The translations under genes were made by a program, and so were the position numbers. The notes beneath the pieces were generated by a model. It worked only from the letters and a program-made list of their open reading frames with translations. It did no database searches and was not told the origin of the DNA. A stretch of 64,000 bases of DNA from Collinsella sp. AF23-4AC (GTDB lineage: Bacteria; Actinomycetota; Coriobacteriia; Coriobacteriales; Coriobacteriaceae): NCBI RefSeq assembly GCF_003462685.1, contig NZ_QRVE01000001.1, positions 332,738-396,737 of the forward strand, in the 5' to 3' direction. Below are positions 17,809 to 27,827 of this stretch, piece by piece. Positions within the stretch are counted from its first letter, which is position 1. Each line of letters opens with the position of its first letter.

Positions 17809-19893
17809 ATGGATACTACCGATAGCGCCTATGGCGACAAACTCATCCGTCTTGACACGTTCGACACCGCCGTGGCGGTCGACCCCAGCGCCGAGGACGA
17901 CGCCAAGCGTCGGTTTATGACGCTTATTCTCCAGACGGCCCACCGCGACAACGGCAACATCGGGCACGTGCTGCGCGCGACCAACACGAGCGGCGAGGTC
18001 TTTGCCGTCAAGCTACTCAAGGACAACGCCATCCTTTCCGGCCAAGCCCCCGACCGCTCCGCCGAGCAATCGGCAGCGCACCTGGCCAACACCGCTGCGC
18101 TGTTCGAGGAGTACCGTCATCTGTGTACTGTCTCGCACCTGCGCGGATTTCCGCGCGTCTATGGCTATGGATCGTGCGAGGACGACCCGCTCATCCTCAT
18201 GGAGTGGGTCGAGGGCATCTCACTCAAGCAGGCGCTGCCCCTGCTTCCTCACGACGCCTCGGGCGGGCTGACCACCCAGATGGTCGCCGCCGTCGGAAAC
18301 GCCGTGCTTCGCGCACTCCTGATGACCAAGGGTCTCGTTAATCCGGTCGTCCATCGCGACCTGTCGCCCGCCAATATCATGTTCCGCACCACCAGTCGAA
18401 CGCTCGAGCAACAGATCGCCGATTGCTCCTTTGACCCCTGTCTCATCGACATGGGCTCCGCGACCATGGCCCTCGGTGACGATACGATCACCCGGCGCGC
18501 CGACATCTGGCGCTTCGCCACGCCCGCATACGCCGCGCCCGAGATGCTCACGCAGGATATCGAAGGCATCGCGGCCCTTCGCCGTTCGCCGGCAATCGAT
18601 GTCTACGCGCTTTCGAGTGTTCTGTACCAGCTCTACAGCGGTCGCAAACCGTTTGACTTTGAGTCGACGGACGCCGCTGCAACCGGCTCGTTCTATCTCG
18701 TAAAGACCAAGACCAAGCCGGCACCGCTCGAGCCGCGCTGCGAGGGCGATGAAGCGCTCGTCCAAATCATCATGAAGGGTCTCTCAGTCGAGCAGTGCGA
18801 TCGTCCCACCGAGCAGCAGATGCTCGAGGTGTTCTCGGCATACCTCACCGATTCCGAATCCGAAGGCCGCGAAGGCGCGGGCAGTGACGCCGCAATCGAC
18901 ATCGACTCCAGTACACACCTTAAGGTCGACGTCGCCGGCGAGCGAGCGCGAGAGATTCTGGAGCGGGCCCGGCACGATGCCATGACCCGCCGCCGCTTTA
19001 TTATCGGTGGCGTTGTCGCGGCCGTTGCGGGGCTCGGCGTTATCGGGGCGGCAACCCATGGCTTTGGCATCCCCGACTACCTGGACGGCATCCGCGGTTC
19101 GCTTGACGACTACACCTGGGATCAGCTGCAGGAGATTTCGCTCAAGATCAAGGCCGCCGAGACCCGTAGCGAGGCACGCGAGATTGCCAAGCGCTACCAT
19201 CTGCTCGATGACAACGGGCATATCCCCTATCCATGTACCAAGCGTGTCACGCTCACCAACGGGCTGCAGGTCGGCGCGCAGCTCGTGGGCATCCGCCACG
19301 ACGAGCTTCTGGACGGGACGGGCAAGGCTGGACTGACGTTTATGTTCGATGCCGGCATTGCCGAACGCGACGCCGCGGCCCAACCGTTAAGCGCCGGCTG
19401 GGCAGATTGCGAGCTGCGGGAATGGCTCAACGGCGACGGCCTTAAGCTGCTGCCCAGCGAGTTGCGTGCACTCATTAAAGGGGTCAAGAAGGTCTCGAAC
19501 AATGTGGGCGCCGCCAACAGCGCAGCGTGTCTGAGCGAGTTGCCCGCAACCCTTTGGCTGCCCGCCATGGTCGAGCTGTGCGGTACGCAACCGCCCGAGT
19601 CATTTGCCGAGGGCTTTCACTACCTGGCCGACATCTACAACGGCGAGGGCAAGGAGTACCAGCTCTTCCGCGAGCTCAAGGTGAGCCCGTATTCCACGAA
19701 CGAGACGATGGTCCGCCAGTGGAAGGGCAAGGACACCTGTTGGTGGGAGCGCACGGTGAGCCCCGACACATCGGAGAGCGAAGGCACGCTCTATATGAAC
19801 CGCGTGGGGCACGACGGCGACGTCTTTACGTACGCAACGCCTGCGGAAAAGCCAAACAAGCGAACCTGTGTGATCCCCGGATTTTGCATCTAA
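17809..19893 (+). CDS. Membrane-anchored serine/threonine protein kinase with C-terminal DUF6273-like domain
   Basis: About 694 residues. The cytoplasmic kinase domain has the ATP-site lysine in FAVKLLKDN, the catalytic loop HRDLSPANIMF (about residue 181), a metal-binding Asp in IDMGSA (DFG varied to DMG) and AAPEM. A linker, then one membrane segment after RRRF (about residues 394-419), leads to an outer domain of about 270 residues. That domain looks like the DUF6273/formylglycine-related folds found in actinobacterial surface and kinase proteins (WADCELREWLNG; SPDTSESEGTLYMNRVG). ATG 17809 is preceded by AAAGGA. It forms a pair with the broken FHA gene. Confidence 0.85.
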   Translation: MDTTDSAYGDKLIRLDTFDTAVAVDPSAEDDAKRRFMTLILQTAHRDNGNIGHVLRATNTSGEVFAVKLLKDNAILSGQAPDRSAEQSAAHLANTAALFEEYRHLCTVSHLRGFPRVYGYGSCEDDPLILMEWVEGISLKQALPLLPHDASGGLTTQMVAAVGNAVLRALLMTKGLVNPVVHRDLSPANIMFRTTSRTLEQQIADCSFDPCLIDMGSATMALGDDTITRRADIWRFATPAYAAPEMLTQDIEGIAALRRSPAIDVYALSSVLYQLYSGRKPFDFESTDAAATGSFYLVKTKTKPAPLEPRCEGDEALVQIIMKGLSVEQCDRPTEQQMLEVFSAYLTDSESEGREGAGSDAAIDIDSSTHLKVDVAGERAREILERARHDAMTRRRFIIGGVVAAVAGLGVIGAATHGFGIPDYLDGIRGSLDDYTWDQLQEISLKIKAAETRSEAREIAKRYHLLDDNGHIPYPCTKRVTLTNGLQVGAQLVGIRHDELLDGTGKAGLTFMFDAGIAERDAAAQPLSAGWADCELREWLNGDGLKLLPSELRALIKGVKKVSNNVGAANSAACLSELPATLWLPAMVELCGTQPPESFAEGFHYLADIYNGEGKEYQLFRELKVSPYSTNETMVRQWKGKDTCWWERTVSPDTSESEGTLYMNRVGHDGDVFTYATPAEKPNKRTCVIPGFCI

Positions 19894-19934
19894 GCAGCGG
19901 GCATCTTGCCGTGACGGGACCCCTCCCCGGCAAT

Positions 19935-20155
19935 TGTCTCGATCTGTAACATCTACTCGGCAAAACTGGGGCTAGATGTTACAGAACGAGACAAAACCCC
20001 AGCCCCGCGAGACAACATCTCAATCTGTAACAGTAAGGGGTTAAAAACCTCTCTAGATGTTACAGAACGAGACATTTGAGTTGACCGCGGACGGTCCGTC
20101 TCGATCTGTAACAGTTAGAGGTCATATTTGGTGCCAGATGTTACAGACCGAGACA
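19935..20155. repeat. P59 array: three 59-bp palindromes, period 81 bp
   Basis: Copies at 19935-19993, 20016-20074 and 20097-20155; each starts exactly 81 bp after the last, with 22-bp unrelated linkers. Right arms read TGTTACAGAACGAGACA or close variants. The array fills most of the gene-free stretch 19894-20295, which must also contain the promoter of the surface-protein gene. Confidence 0.92.
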
Positions 20156-20295
20156 TTAGCTTGCCGAGAACTCCACCTCATAAATGTGACTCAAGTGCGT
20201 CGATGTTTCCTTGCCAATGTTGCGCAACAGGAGCCCTTTCGGCGGTCGTAACGTACGAATTGTCGTAGGTACCCCTTCAACGATTGGGAGAAGAA

Positions 20296-23200
20296 ATGAC
20301 AAAGTACGCACCTAAACACTCGGAAGTCTCAGGCGACGCCAAGCCTCGCCCCACATTCTCGGGCCACAAGGCAACACGACTCGCCGTCACCGCGGCAACC
20401 ACCATCGCTATGACCGGCTCGTCGCTGCTCGCGCCGTTCTCGGCATTTGCCAACGATGTGAGTGATACCACGGCACAGGACGCGATCATGTCCCCGCTTG
20501 CTGTCCACGCCGGCGAGGCGGCAGGCTCCGCAATAAAGGCAGACGCCCAGAAGATTGCCGACTTGCAGGCTGCGATCGACGCCGCAAAGGCTGCCGAGGC
20601 AGACGCCAAATCCGACTACGACACGGTGGCTGCCCCCTATACCGAAAAGCAGGCGGCACGCGACAACGCACAAAGCACCTATGACGTCTCCGTCTCCGAT
20701 AATTCGCAGGCAGAGGCCGCCGCGCGCGCCGAATATGCTCGCCAGCTCGATGAAAGCGTCAAGGCGGCCGACAGCGCCAGTGCCACGCTGAAGGATGCCC
20801 AGGGAAAGCTCGATGCAGCCAAGACCGACGCCGAGGACAAGTCGAAGGTCCTTGATGCCGCAAAGCTGACGGCAGCCGACGCGCAGGCCAAGCTCGAGGC
20901 AGCCCAGAAGGCAGCCGCCAACGCAACGCCGGAGGAAATCAAGGTCGCCAAGCAAGCTGCCGCAGATGCGCAGGCCGCTCTGGATCAAGCAAAGGCTGCG
21001 AAGGCCACTGCCGATTCCGCGCTCGCCGATGCCCAGCAGGCTCAGAGCGCCGCGCAGAGCGCTTACGACGAAGCGGCAGGCACGCTGGCTTCCGCTCAGC
21101 AGGAAAAGAACGCCGCGGATGGTAAGGTAGTCGCGGCACAGACAGCGTGCGACAGCGCACAAGCCGATTTGGCGGCCGCAAAGGCAGGCGCCGAGGGCCC
21201 GGAGTATGACGCCGCCCAGGCAAAGGTCGATGCTGCCCAAAGCGCACTCGACCAGGCGAAACGGCAGCAGGCGACTGCCGAAGCAGGCCTTTCTAAGGCA
21301 AATAGCGACGTTGCATCCAAGCGGGACGCCCTCACCGGCGCCGAAAGCGAGCTCGAAGCCAAGAAGCAGACAGTCGCAGCAGCCGAACATGATGTAACGG
21401 CAGCCCAGACGAAAGCCGATGCGGCGCAATCGGAGTTGACCTCGGCAAAGCAGGCACATGATGCCGAACTGGAAAAGGCAATGGCCGCTCAGAAACAAGT
21501 CGACCAGGCAAAAGCCGAGAAGGAGCAGGCAGACAAGGCGCTCGAAACTGCCAAGGCAAACCAGGCGGCCGCCGATCAAGCCGTTGTCGATGCACAGAAA
21601 GCATACGATACGTGCAAGGCGGCAACCGATAAGGCAACGACGGCGGAGGCGCAGAGCGTCATCGGCTTCTACCAGTTCATCGGCGCCAACGACGCTGCAA
21701 ACATCATCTATAGGCAGAGCGATAAAAACCCGACGACCATTGGCGATAAAAAAGACGGCACGTCACTCGACAACGCCAAGCTATCGTTTAACAAGCTGCG
21801 CGAAATTAATGAATATCGCAAAAGCGTCGGCCTTAGCGAGCTTAAGGTAACGGCAGAGCAAATGGCAATCGCTCAGTCTGATTCCAATTACTCCGACGCA
21901 ACGAAGGGGCACTCAGACTATGCCGGATTTGAAAATGCCGCTTGGAACTTCAGCACGAAAGAAAACATCGCGCACCAATGGGTTGATGGCGAAAAGAAAA
22001 TATTTGACGATGCTGCAGCGAAAGCCGGCCTTGGCAACGTTGCCCCCAAAGATGCTTGGAAGACTTTCTGGAGTCACGGTACCGAATTCGGAGCCCAAGG
22101 CGTGGGTTTTGGCACCGTCGGCCATTATTTGAATATCGTACAACCTAACGCCAAAACCATGGGATACGGCATCAACTCGCGCGGAACCCTTTGGCCGTAT
22201 GTGTTCGTCTTGGAGATCGACAACAATTACGGTTCGTACGAGAAAGAATACTCGATCGATGAACTCGAGAATCTCTTTGATCAGTATCAGCTGAGCCTCT
22301 CCAAAGTCAGCGAAAAGCTCGCCGCCGCAAAGACGGACCTTGAACAAAAGCGCAGCACAGCGGCATCGAAAGCCAATGCCGTAAAGGTAGCTGAGACCCT
22401 CGTCGCTCAAAAGCAGGAAGACGTTGATACCGCGAACAGCAACCTTGCCGCCAAGAACGACAGCGTAGCAAGTGCCGCCGCCGCTGTTGCCCTAGCAGAG
22501 CAGAATCTCGCCAAGGCAAACGGAAAAGTTACCGAAGCCGAAGACCAGGTCAAAGCCGCCCAAAGTAACGTGGCGACCGCAGAGCAGGTCGTCAACCAGA
22601 AGCGCGCCGAGCTTAAGGCATCGCAAGAGCAAGCCGCTCAGAGTCAGAAGAAGGTTGATGACGCCAAGGCAGAAACTCTCGTAAAGCAGCAGGCTCTGCA
22701 AGATGCAAAGAAGGAACTTGCCAAGTATTCTGCCGATGTTGCTGCGGCTCAGGAAAAGGCTGACAAGGCCCATCAAACGCTTGATGAAGCCACGGCAGCC
22801 CAGACGTCTGCCCAGAGTGCTCTCGAAAAGGCGGAGCGCGACGCGGCTGCCAAGAAGCAGGCCCTCGACACCGCGAAGGACAACGCCGAGGCCAAGGCGG
22901 CGACCGCGGAGCACGCTGCGAGCGATCTGACCACGGCGAAAAACGACTTTGCTTCAAAGAAGGCCCATGCCGACGCCCTGAGCAACGCGGCCAACAATCT
23001 TACCGCGGCCAAGGCGGCCAAGAAGGACGCCGACGCAGCAGTGACTGAGGCCGGAGTCGCCCTTGGTGCGGCAAATGATGCCATCGCGAACGCCGAACAG
23101 GCGATCGAGAATTCTCAGGCCGCATCGGATGCCGCTGTCGCTACCCTCGGAAAGCTAAAGTCCATCAACGTCGAAAACGGCATTGCTACTGGCTCTGATG

Positions 23201-23631
23201 CAAACGCGAATGATACGCTCAATGCCCTCTTTGCCAAGTGCGTCGCCGCCAAGCAGGCAGAACATAACGCAAAGGCCGCACTTGATGCCGCTCAGGCAGA
23301 CCTTGATGCTGCGACGCCCGCCTACACCGCAGCGCTCAATGCCTACAACGAGGCGAAGGCAAAACGCGTAGCCGCCGAGCAAGCCCTGAAGGACGAGATC
23401 GCCCGCCAGGAGCAAGAGGCAGCGAAGGCCGAGCAGGCCAAGATCACGCAGGCTGCCGCTAAGCCGGCTGCTGGAAAGCCGTCTACCGGCAACGCCAAGA
23501 CGGCCGCCAACTCGGCACTTCCCACCACAGGCGACAATGCTGCGCTCACCGGTGAGACGTTTGTCATCGGAGGTGTCGTGCTCGTAGCCGCTGGCGTTTT
23601 CCTGACCGACAAGAAGCGTCGTCAGGAGTAA
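20296..23631 (+). CDS. LPxTG-anchored coiled-coil surface protein with central CAP (SCP-like) domain
   Basis: About 1,111 residues. An N-terminal signal peptide (LAVTAATTIAMTGSS, cleavage probably after AFA) is followed by about 400 residues of Ala/Lys/Asp/Gln-rich coiled coil, a CAP-type domain at about residues 490-655 (NKLREINEYRKSVGLSEL; HYLNIVQP), a second coiled coil of about 400 residues, and a C-terminal sorting signal LPTTGDN plus hydrophobic segment and KKRRQE. Sortase should attach it to peptidoglycan, so it is a long, rod-like surface protein, possibly an adhesin. No sortase gene is in the window. ATG 20296 has GGGAG upstream. A strong terminator follows. Confidence 0.92.
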   Translation: MTKYAPKHSEVSGDAKPRPTFSGHKATRLAVTAATTIAMTGSSLLAPFSAFANDVSDTTAQDAIMSPLAVHAGEAAGSAIKADAQKIADLQAAIDAAKAAEADAKSDYDTVAAPYTEKQAARDNAQSTYDVSVSDNSQAEAAARAEYARQLDESVKAADSASATLKDAQGKLDAAKTDAEDKSKVLDAAKLTAADAQAKLEAAQKAAANATPEEIKVAKQAAADAQAALDQAKAAKATADSALADAQQAQSAAQSAYDEAAGTLASAQQEKNAADGKVVAAQTACDSAQADLAAAKAGAEGPEYDAAQAKVDAAQSALDQAKRQQATAEAGLSKANSDVASKRDALTGAESELEAKKQTVAAAEHDVTAAQTKADAAQSELTSAKQAHDAELEKAMAAQKQVDQAKAEKEQADKALETAKANQAAADQAVVDAQKAYDTCKAATDKATTAEAQSVIGFYQFIGANDAANIIYRQSDKNPTTIGDKKDGTSLDNAKLSFNKLREINEYRKSVGLSELKVTAEQMAIAQSDSNYSDATKGHSDYAGFENAAWNFSTKENIAHQWVDGEKKIFDDAAAKAGLGNVAPKDAWKTFWSHGTEFGAQGVGFGTVGHYLNIVQPNAKTMGYGINSRGTLWPYVFVLEIDNNYGSYEKEYSIDELENLFDQYQLSLSKVSEKLAAAKTDLEQKRSTAASKANAVKVAETLVAQKQEDVDTANSNLAAKNDSVASAAAAVALAEQNLAKANGKVTEAEDQVKAAQSNVATAEQVVNQKRAELKASQEQAAQSQKKVDDAKAETLVKQQALQDAKKELAKYSADVAAAQEKADKAHQTLDEATAAQTSAQSALEKAERDAAAKKQALDTAKDNAEAKAATAEHAASDLTTAKNDFASKKAHADALSNAANNLTAAKAAKKDADAAVTEAGVALGAANDAIANAEQAIENSQAASDAAVATLGKLKSINVENGIATGSDANANDTLNALFAKCVAAKQAEHNAKAALDAAQADLDAATPAYTAALNAYNEAKAKRVAAEQALKDEIARQEQEAAKAEQAKITQAAAKPAAGKPSTGNAKTAANSALPTTGDNAALTGETFVIGGVVLVAAGVFLTDKKRRQE

Positions 23632-23690
23632 GGATTTCAGGAGGACGGCTTCTCCTCCCTCCCACCGCTTCGCAAACCCTGCCCAGCATG

Positions 23691-23727
23691 CGCCGGGGCG
23701 CCCATCACGCGGGCGCCCCGGCGTTTT
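23691..23727 (+). terminator. Terminator of the surface-protein gene
   Basis: A 13-bp perfect GC stem (CGCCGGGGCGCCC and complement), 7-base loop, followed by TTTT. Confidence 0.9.
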
Positions 23728-23759
23728 ACGTTGTATGCCCGGGGCATCTGCTCCGAGAT

Positions 23760-23898
23760 TGTCTCGATCTGTAACAAATACTCGGTAAAACGGGGTCTAG
23801 TTGTTACAGATCGAGACGTTAGTTTTCGGCTGAAATGTTTGTCTAAATCTGTAACAGCTATGGTTGAAAAACCGGTCCAGATGTTACAAATCGAGATG
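23760..23898. repeat. P59 array: two palindromes, period 80 bp
   Basis: Copies at 23760-23818 and 23840-23898, starts 80 bp apart. They lie between the surface-protein terminator and the copper operon promoter, in the gene-free stretch 23632-24048. Confidence 0.92.
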
Positions 23899-23975
23899 TT
23901 TGGCAGAGACGGCCACCGATTGAGCAGCCGCCCTCATCTGTAATGAAAAGTCATACATTCAAACTATTACTGAAC

Positions 23976-23988
23976 ACCCCCTGGGGGT
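23976..23988 (+). promoter_or_regulatory. Putative CsoR operator before copA
   Basis: ACCCCCTGGGGGT is a perfect palindrome about a central T and fits the G/C-tract operators bound by CsoR repressors. A TATAGT at 23996-24001 just downstream could be the -10 element. A csoR-like gene ends this operon, so copper-relieved repression is likely (inference). Confidence 0.6.
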
Positions 23989-24048
23989 ATGGGTGTATAG
24001 TATCGGCAGGTTAACATTTCCAACACTTCGCCACGGAAAGGAGAAGTC

Positions 24049-26385
24049 GTGGCTCAAGATAAGTTCGACGTGGGCGGCATGACATGCGCCGCCTGCCAGG
24101 CGCACGTGGACCGCGCCGTGAGCAAGCTCGACGGCGTCCAGAGCGTCGCGGTCAATCTGCTCGCCGGCTCCATGTTGGTCGACTACGACCCCGCGCAGGT
24201 CACCCCCGACGATATCTGCACCGCTGTCGATCGCGCAGGGTACTCTGCCTCGCCCGTCGATGCGGGCGACGCCGGCCCAAGCGGCAGCGCACAAGCCAGG
24301 TCCGGTGCCGCCCATATGGAGCCGCCCACCAAAAAGCTGGAGGCCGCCGCCTCCGCCATGCGCACCCGCCTCATCGCCTCGATCGTCTTCCTCATCCCAT
24401 TGTTCTATATAGGTATGGGGCATATGCTCGGCTGGCCGCTGCCTGGCGTCTTCACCGACCACACCCACAGCATGACGCTCGCCCTCACCGAGCTCGTCCT
24501 GCTCATCCCTATCGTCTACGTCAACGACGCGTACTTTATCAACGGTTTTAAATCACTCGCGCACGGCGCGCCCACCATGGACGCCCTCATCGCCGTCGGC
24601 GCCACCGCGTCCATTGCCTGGTCGCTCTACGCCATGTTCATCATGGCCGACCAGCTGGCCGCGGGTCAGGTCCACGAGGCCATGATGACGGGCATGGACA
24701 ACCTGTATTTTGAGAGTGCGGGCACGATCCTGTCGCTCGTCACCGTGGGTAAATACCTCGAGACGCGCAGCAAGTCCAAAACCGGCGGCGCCATCGAGGC
24801 ACTCATCGACTTGGCGCCCAAAACCGCGACCGTCGTTGCCGATGACGGCACCGAAACCACCGTCGACGTCGACAGCATCCTTCCCGGCCAGGTCCTGCGC
24901 GTGCGCCCCGGCGAGTCCATCCCCGTCGACGGCGTGGTGCTCGAGGGCAGCTCGGCCGTGGACGAGAGCGCGCTCACCGGCGAGTCCATCCCCGTGGAGA
25001 AGACCGCCGGCGACACCGTCAACGCCGCCACCGTCAATCGCACGGGCTCGTTTACCTTCCGCGCCACGCGTGTGGGCGCCGACACGTCGCTCGCCAAAAT
25101 CATCAAGCTCGTTGAGGACGCCAACGCCACCAAGGCGCCCATCGCCCGTATGGCCGATAAGGTCGCCGGCGTGTTCGTACCCGTGGTGTTTGTGATCTCG
25201 GCCGCGACCTTTGCGGCGTGGATGGCACTGACCGGCAGTATGAACGAAGCGCTCACCTCCGCCGTGGCCGTGCTGGTGATCAGCTGTCCGTGCGCACTGG
25301 GTCTGGCCACGCCCGTCGCCATTATGGTGGGCACCGGCAAGGGCGCTGAAATGGGCATTCTATTTAAGAGCGCCGAGGCACTGGAGAACCTGCGCAGCGT
25401 GGGCACCGTCGTGCTCGACAAGACAGGCACCGTCACCCGCGGCAAACCTTGCGTGACGGACATTGTGGTGGCGACGCGCGCCGACGGCTCTCCCACGATG
25501 AGCGGGAAGGCGCTACTGAAGCTTGCCGCTGCGCTGGAACGCCAGAGCGAGCATCCGCTGGCAGAGGCGATTATGGCCGAGTGCGAGACACGCGGCATTG
25601 TCGCTCGCGCGGTTGAGGACTTTGCCGCCGTACCCGGACGAGGCGTTACGGCGCGCGAGGGGCAGAATATCATCGCAGCCGGCAACGTGCGTCTGATGAA
25701 CGAGCTGGGCGCGGAGGTGCCCGCCGGTCTTGCCGAGCAGTTCGCTGCCGAGGGCAAGACGCCGCTGTTCTTTGCCAAGAACGGCGAGCTTGTCGGTACC
25801 ATCGCCGTGGCGGACGAGGTCAAGGAGACAAGCGCCGGGGCCATCTCCGCACTGCGCTCGCTTGGCGTCGACGTGCGCATGCTCACCGGCGACAACCGCG
25901 TGACGGCCGAGGCCATCGCCCGCCGCGTGGGGCTGAGCAGCGAACAGGTCATTGCCGACGTCCTTCCCGCCGACAAGGAGCGCCATGTGCGCGAGTTGCA
26001 GGACGCAGGCAGCATGGTGGCCATGGTGGGCGACGGCATCAACGACTCCCCCGCCCTGGCGCGCGCCGACGTGGGCCTTGCCATCGGCACCGGTGCCGAC
26101 ATCGCCAAGGAAGGCGCCGACGTGGTGCTCATGCGCAGCGACCTCATGGACGTCGCCCGTGCCATCGAGCTTTCGCGCGCCACGATCCGCAACATCAAGC
26201 AGGACTTGTTCTGGGCACTGTTCTACAACGGCATCGGCATTCCGCTGGCGGCGGGCGTGTTCTTCCCGCTCACCGGGTGGCAGCTCTCGCCGATGTTTGG
26301 CGCCGCGGCCATGAGCCTGTCGAGCGTGTGCGTCGTAAGCAATGCACTGCGCCTGAAATCCTTTAAGCCCAAGACGGCGCGCTGA
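24049..26385 (+). CDS. copA: Copper-translocating P-type ATPase
   Basis: 778 residues. One N-terminal heavy-metal-binding domain (GMTCAAC), then the P1B ATPase core with TGES, the CPC transmembrane metal site ([11 protein letters not shown]), the phosphorylation site DKTGTVT, the HP motif (SEHPLAEAI) and [10 protein letters not shown]. The CPC motif and the C-terminal membrane helices indicate Cu(I) export. It starts with GTG 24049 behind AAAGGAG. First gene of a copA-copZ-csoR group. Confidence 0.95.
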   Translation: MAQDKFDVGGMTCAACQAHVDRAVSKLDGVQSVAVNLLAGSMLVDYDPAQVTPDDICTAVDRAGYSASPVDAGDAGPSGSAQARSGAAHMEPPTKKLEAAASAMRTRLIASIVFLIPLFYIGMGHMLGWPLPGVFTDHTHSMTLALTELVLLIPIVYVNDAYFINGFKSLAHGAPTMDALIAVGATASIAWSLYAMFIMADQLAAGQVHEAMMTGMDNLYFESAGTILSLVTVGKYLETRSKSKTGGAIEALIDLAPKTATVVADDGTETTVDVDSILPGQVLRVRPGESIPVDGVVLEGSSAVDESALTGESIPVEKTAGDTVNAATVNRTGSFTFRATRVGADTSLAKIIKLVEDANATKAPIARMADKVAGVFVPVVFVISAATFAAWMALTGSMNEALTSAVAVLVISCPCALGLATPVAIMVGTGKGAEMGILFKSAEALENLRSVGTVVLDKTGTVTRGKPCVTDIVVATRADGSPTMSGKALLKLAAALERQSEHPLAEAIMAECETRGIVARAVEDFAAVPGRGVTAREGQNIIAAGNVRLMNELGAEVPAGLAEQFAAEGKTPLFFAKNGELVGTIAVADEVKETSAGAISALRSLGVDVRMLTGDNRVTAEAIARRVGLSSEQVIADVLPADKERHVRELQDAGSMVAMVGDGINDSPALARADVGLAIGTGADIAKEGADVVLMRSDLMDVARAIELSRATIRNIKQDLFWALFYNGIGIPLAAGVFFPLTGWQLSPMFGAAAMSLSSVCVVSNALRLKSFKPKTAR

Positions 26386-26537
26386 AGCACCCGACCTTGC
26401 CCCTCAAACCGTCGCTCGCGTACCCAAGTACGCTTCGCTCCTCTTTCGGGGCAATCTCGGGCACCTCAGCAAACCTTTAAGATGACGCTGTTCACGACTA
26501 AACTGTCAGATATTCTCAATCGATAAGGAGTACACCC

Positions 26538-26759
26538 ATGCGTTACAAAATTAAGACTTCCGGCCTCATGTGCGGCCACTGCGATGCTACTGTCGAGACG
26601 GCACTGCTCAACGTGGCAGGCGTGACCGACGCCGACGCCGACCACGAGACTCAGACCGTACAGGTGGAGTGCGCCGACACCGTGACCGCCGAGCAGCTCG
26701 CTGCCGCCGTCGAGGGCGCCGGCGAGAAGTTCCACGCCCTTTCGGTGACCGCCGCGTAA
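26538..26759 (+). CDS. CopZ-like copper chaperone (heavy-metal-associated domain)
   Basis: A 73-residue single HMA domain with the metal motif GLMCGHC. It resembles Atx1/CopZ chaperones that hand Cu(I) to CopA. The start has AAGGAG upstream. The 150 bp between it and copA carry no clear second promoter. Confidence 0.87.
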   Translation: MRYKIKTSGLMCGHCDATVETALLNVAGVTDADADHETQTVQVECADTVTAEQLAAAVEGAGEKFHALSVTAA

Positions 26760-26801
26760 CGACCCGCACGTACCCCCCCCGACCAGAAACGAGGACCCGC
26801 C

Positions 26802-27074
26802 ATGATGGCAGACCATAAATCGGTGACCCGCATGCTCAAGACGGCACGCGGTCAGATCGACGGCATCCTGCGGATGGTCGAGGAGGACCGCTACTGCGTC
26901 GATATTTCCACGCAGCTCATGGCAACGCAGGCGCTCATTGCGCGCATCAACGCCGACGTGCTCAAGGCGCATATCGAGGGCTGCGTGACTTCGGCAATCG
27001 AATCGGGCGACGAAGACCTCAAAGCCGCCAAGCTCGCCGAGATCGAACGCGTCGTCGACAAGCTCTCCAAGTAA
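26802..27074 (+). CDS. CsoR family metal-sensing transcriptional repressor
   Basis: 90 residues, all-helical CsoR/RcnR family. The Cys-His-Cys copper-site pattern is present: Cys in EEDRYCVDIS, His in LKAHIEGC and the following Cys. Family members bind DNA without metal and release it on binding Cu(I). The likely target is the palindrome before copA. GAGG precedes the ATG-ATG start; which ATG is used is unclear. Confidence 0.9.
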   Translation: MMADHKSVTRMLKTARGQIDGILRMVEEDRYCVDISTQLMATQALIARINADVLKAHIEGCVTSAIESGDEDLKAAKLAEIERVVDKLSK

Positions 27075-27172
27075 TTGGGGCATTGGGGACAGACTGCTTT
27101 GCACCATCTTGGTGTATCGGGGACAGGTACGTTTGCACCACATTGGTGCAGATTGACCTGTCCCCCTTGCTC
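27073..27172. repeat. GGGACAGG palindrome cluster (family P-C, intact copy)
   Basis: Contains GGGGACAGGTACGTTTGCACCA (27119-27140), a 3-base loop and TGGTGCAGATTGACCTGTCCC, plus an extra left arm (GGGGACAGACTGCTTTGCACCA) before it. It follows the csoR stop codon directly. Related elements are at 13709-13846 and 63077-63135. Confidence 0.7.
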
Positions 27173-27220
27173 TAAATCGGGTATAAAGGCGTGCAGCATA
27201 TCGAACGAAAGGCAATTTGC

Positions 27221-27694
27221 ATGAATGACTTTATGAAGGGTCGCAATGGTGCCGATGAACTCACCATCGTGATGGGTTTTGCCGGCATCGTCATCGCGAT
27301 GATCGGATCGATAGCCCGCATCCAGTGGCTCAGCTGGATTGCCATCGCCGTAATCGTGATTGGCGTGCTGCGCGGCCTGTCCAAAAATATCGACGCACGT
27401 CACAAGGAGAACGAGGCCTTTGTCGCCGCGACTGCAAACGTACCCGGCTTGGGCAAGTTTGTAGCTAGCTTGGGCGGTGGAGCTGCAGCGGCCAACGCCT
27501 CGCGTGCAGCCGGTACTAGCAAGGAAGACTTTGAACGTGCCAAGCACACGGCCAAGAAGATGTGGAAGGGCCGCAAAACCACGGCCTATCTCAAGTGCCC
27601 CAACTGCGGCCAGATGCTCTCCGTTCCCAAGGGCAAAGGCAAGATCCGCGTCACCTGCCCCAAGTGCCACGCCAAGATGGAAACCCGCTCCTAG
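27221..27694 (+). CDS. Small membrane protein with C-terminal zinc ribbon
   Basis: About 157 residues. Two membrane segments lie near residues 15-55 (IVMGFAGIVIAMIGSIA; WLSWIAIAVIVIGVL). A basic linker leads to a C-terminal zinc ribbon with CPNCGQ and CPKCHA. I do not recognise a function. The start at MNDFMKG has GAAAGG upstream. It stands between the csoR repeat region and a bidirectional terminator. Confidence 0.75.
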   Translation: MNDFMKGRNGADELTIVMGFAGIVIAMIGSIARIQWLSWIAIAVIVIGVLRGLSKNIDARHKENEAFVAATANVPGLGKFVASLGGGAAAANASRAAGTSKEDFERAKHTAKKMWKGRKTTAYLKCPNCGQMLSVPKGKGKIRVTCPKCHAKMETRS

Positions 27695-27756
27695 CGCCCG
27701 CACGCGGGACAAATTAATCAGGTTTGTTTGTCCCAAATCTTAAGTATTTGTTCGAT

Positions 27757-27794
27757 AAAAAAGCCGAGGCCTCGTGTTGAGACCTCGGCTTTTT
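27757..27794. terminator. Bidirectional terminator between convergent genes
   Basis: Stem GCCGAGGCCTC/GAGACCTCGGC with a 5-base loop, AAAAAA on the left and TTTTT on the right, so it can serve both the zinc-ribbon gene and the amidohydrolase gene. Confidence 0.9.
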
Positions 27795-27827
27795 GTATGC
27801 GGCAACGGAGCTGCACCTTTGTCACAT

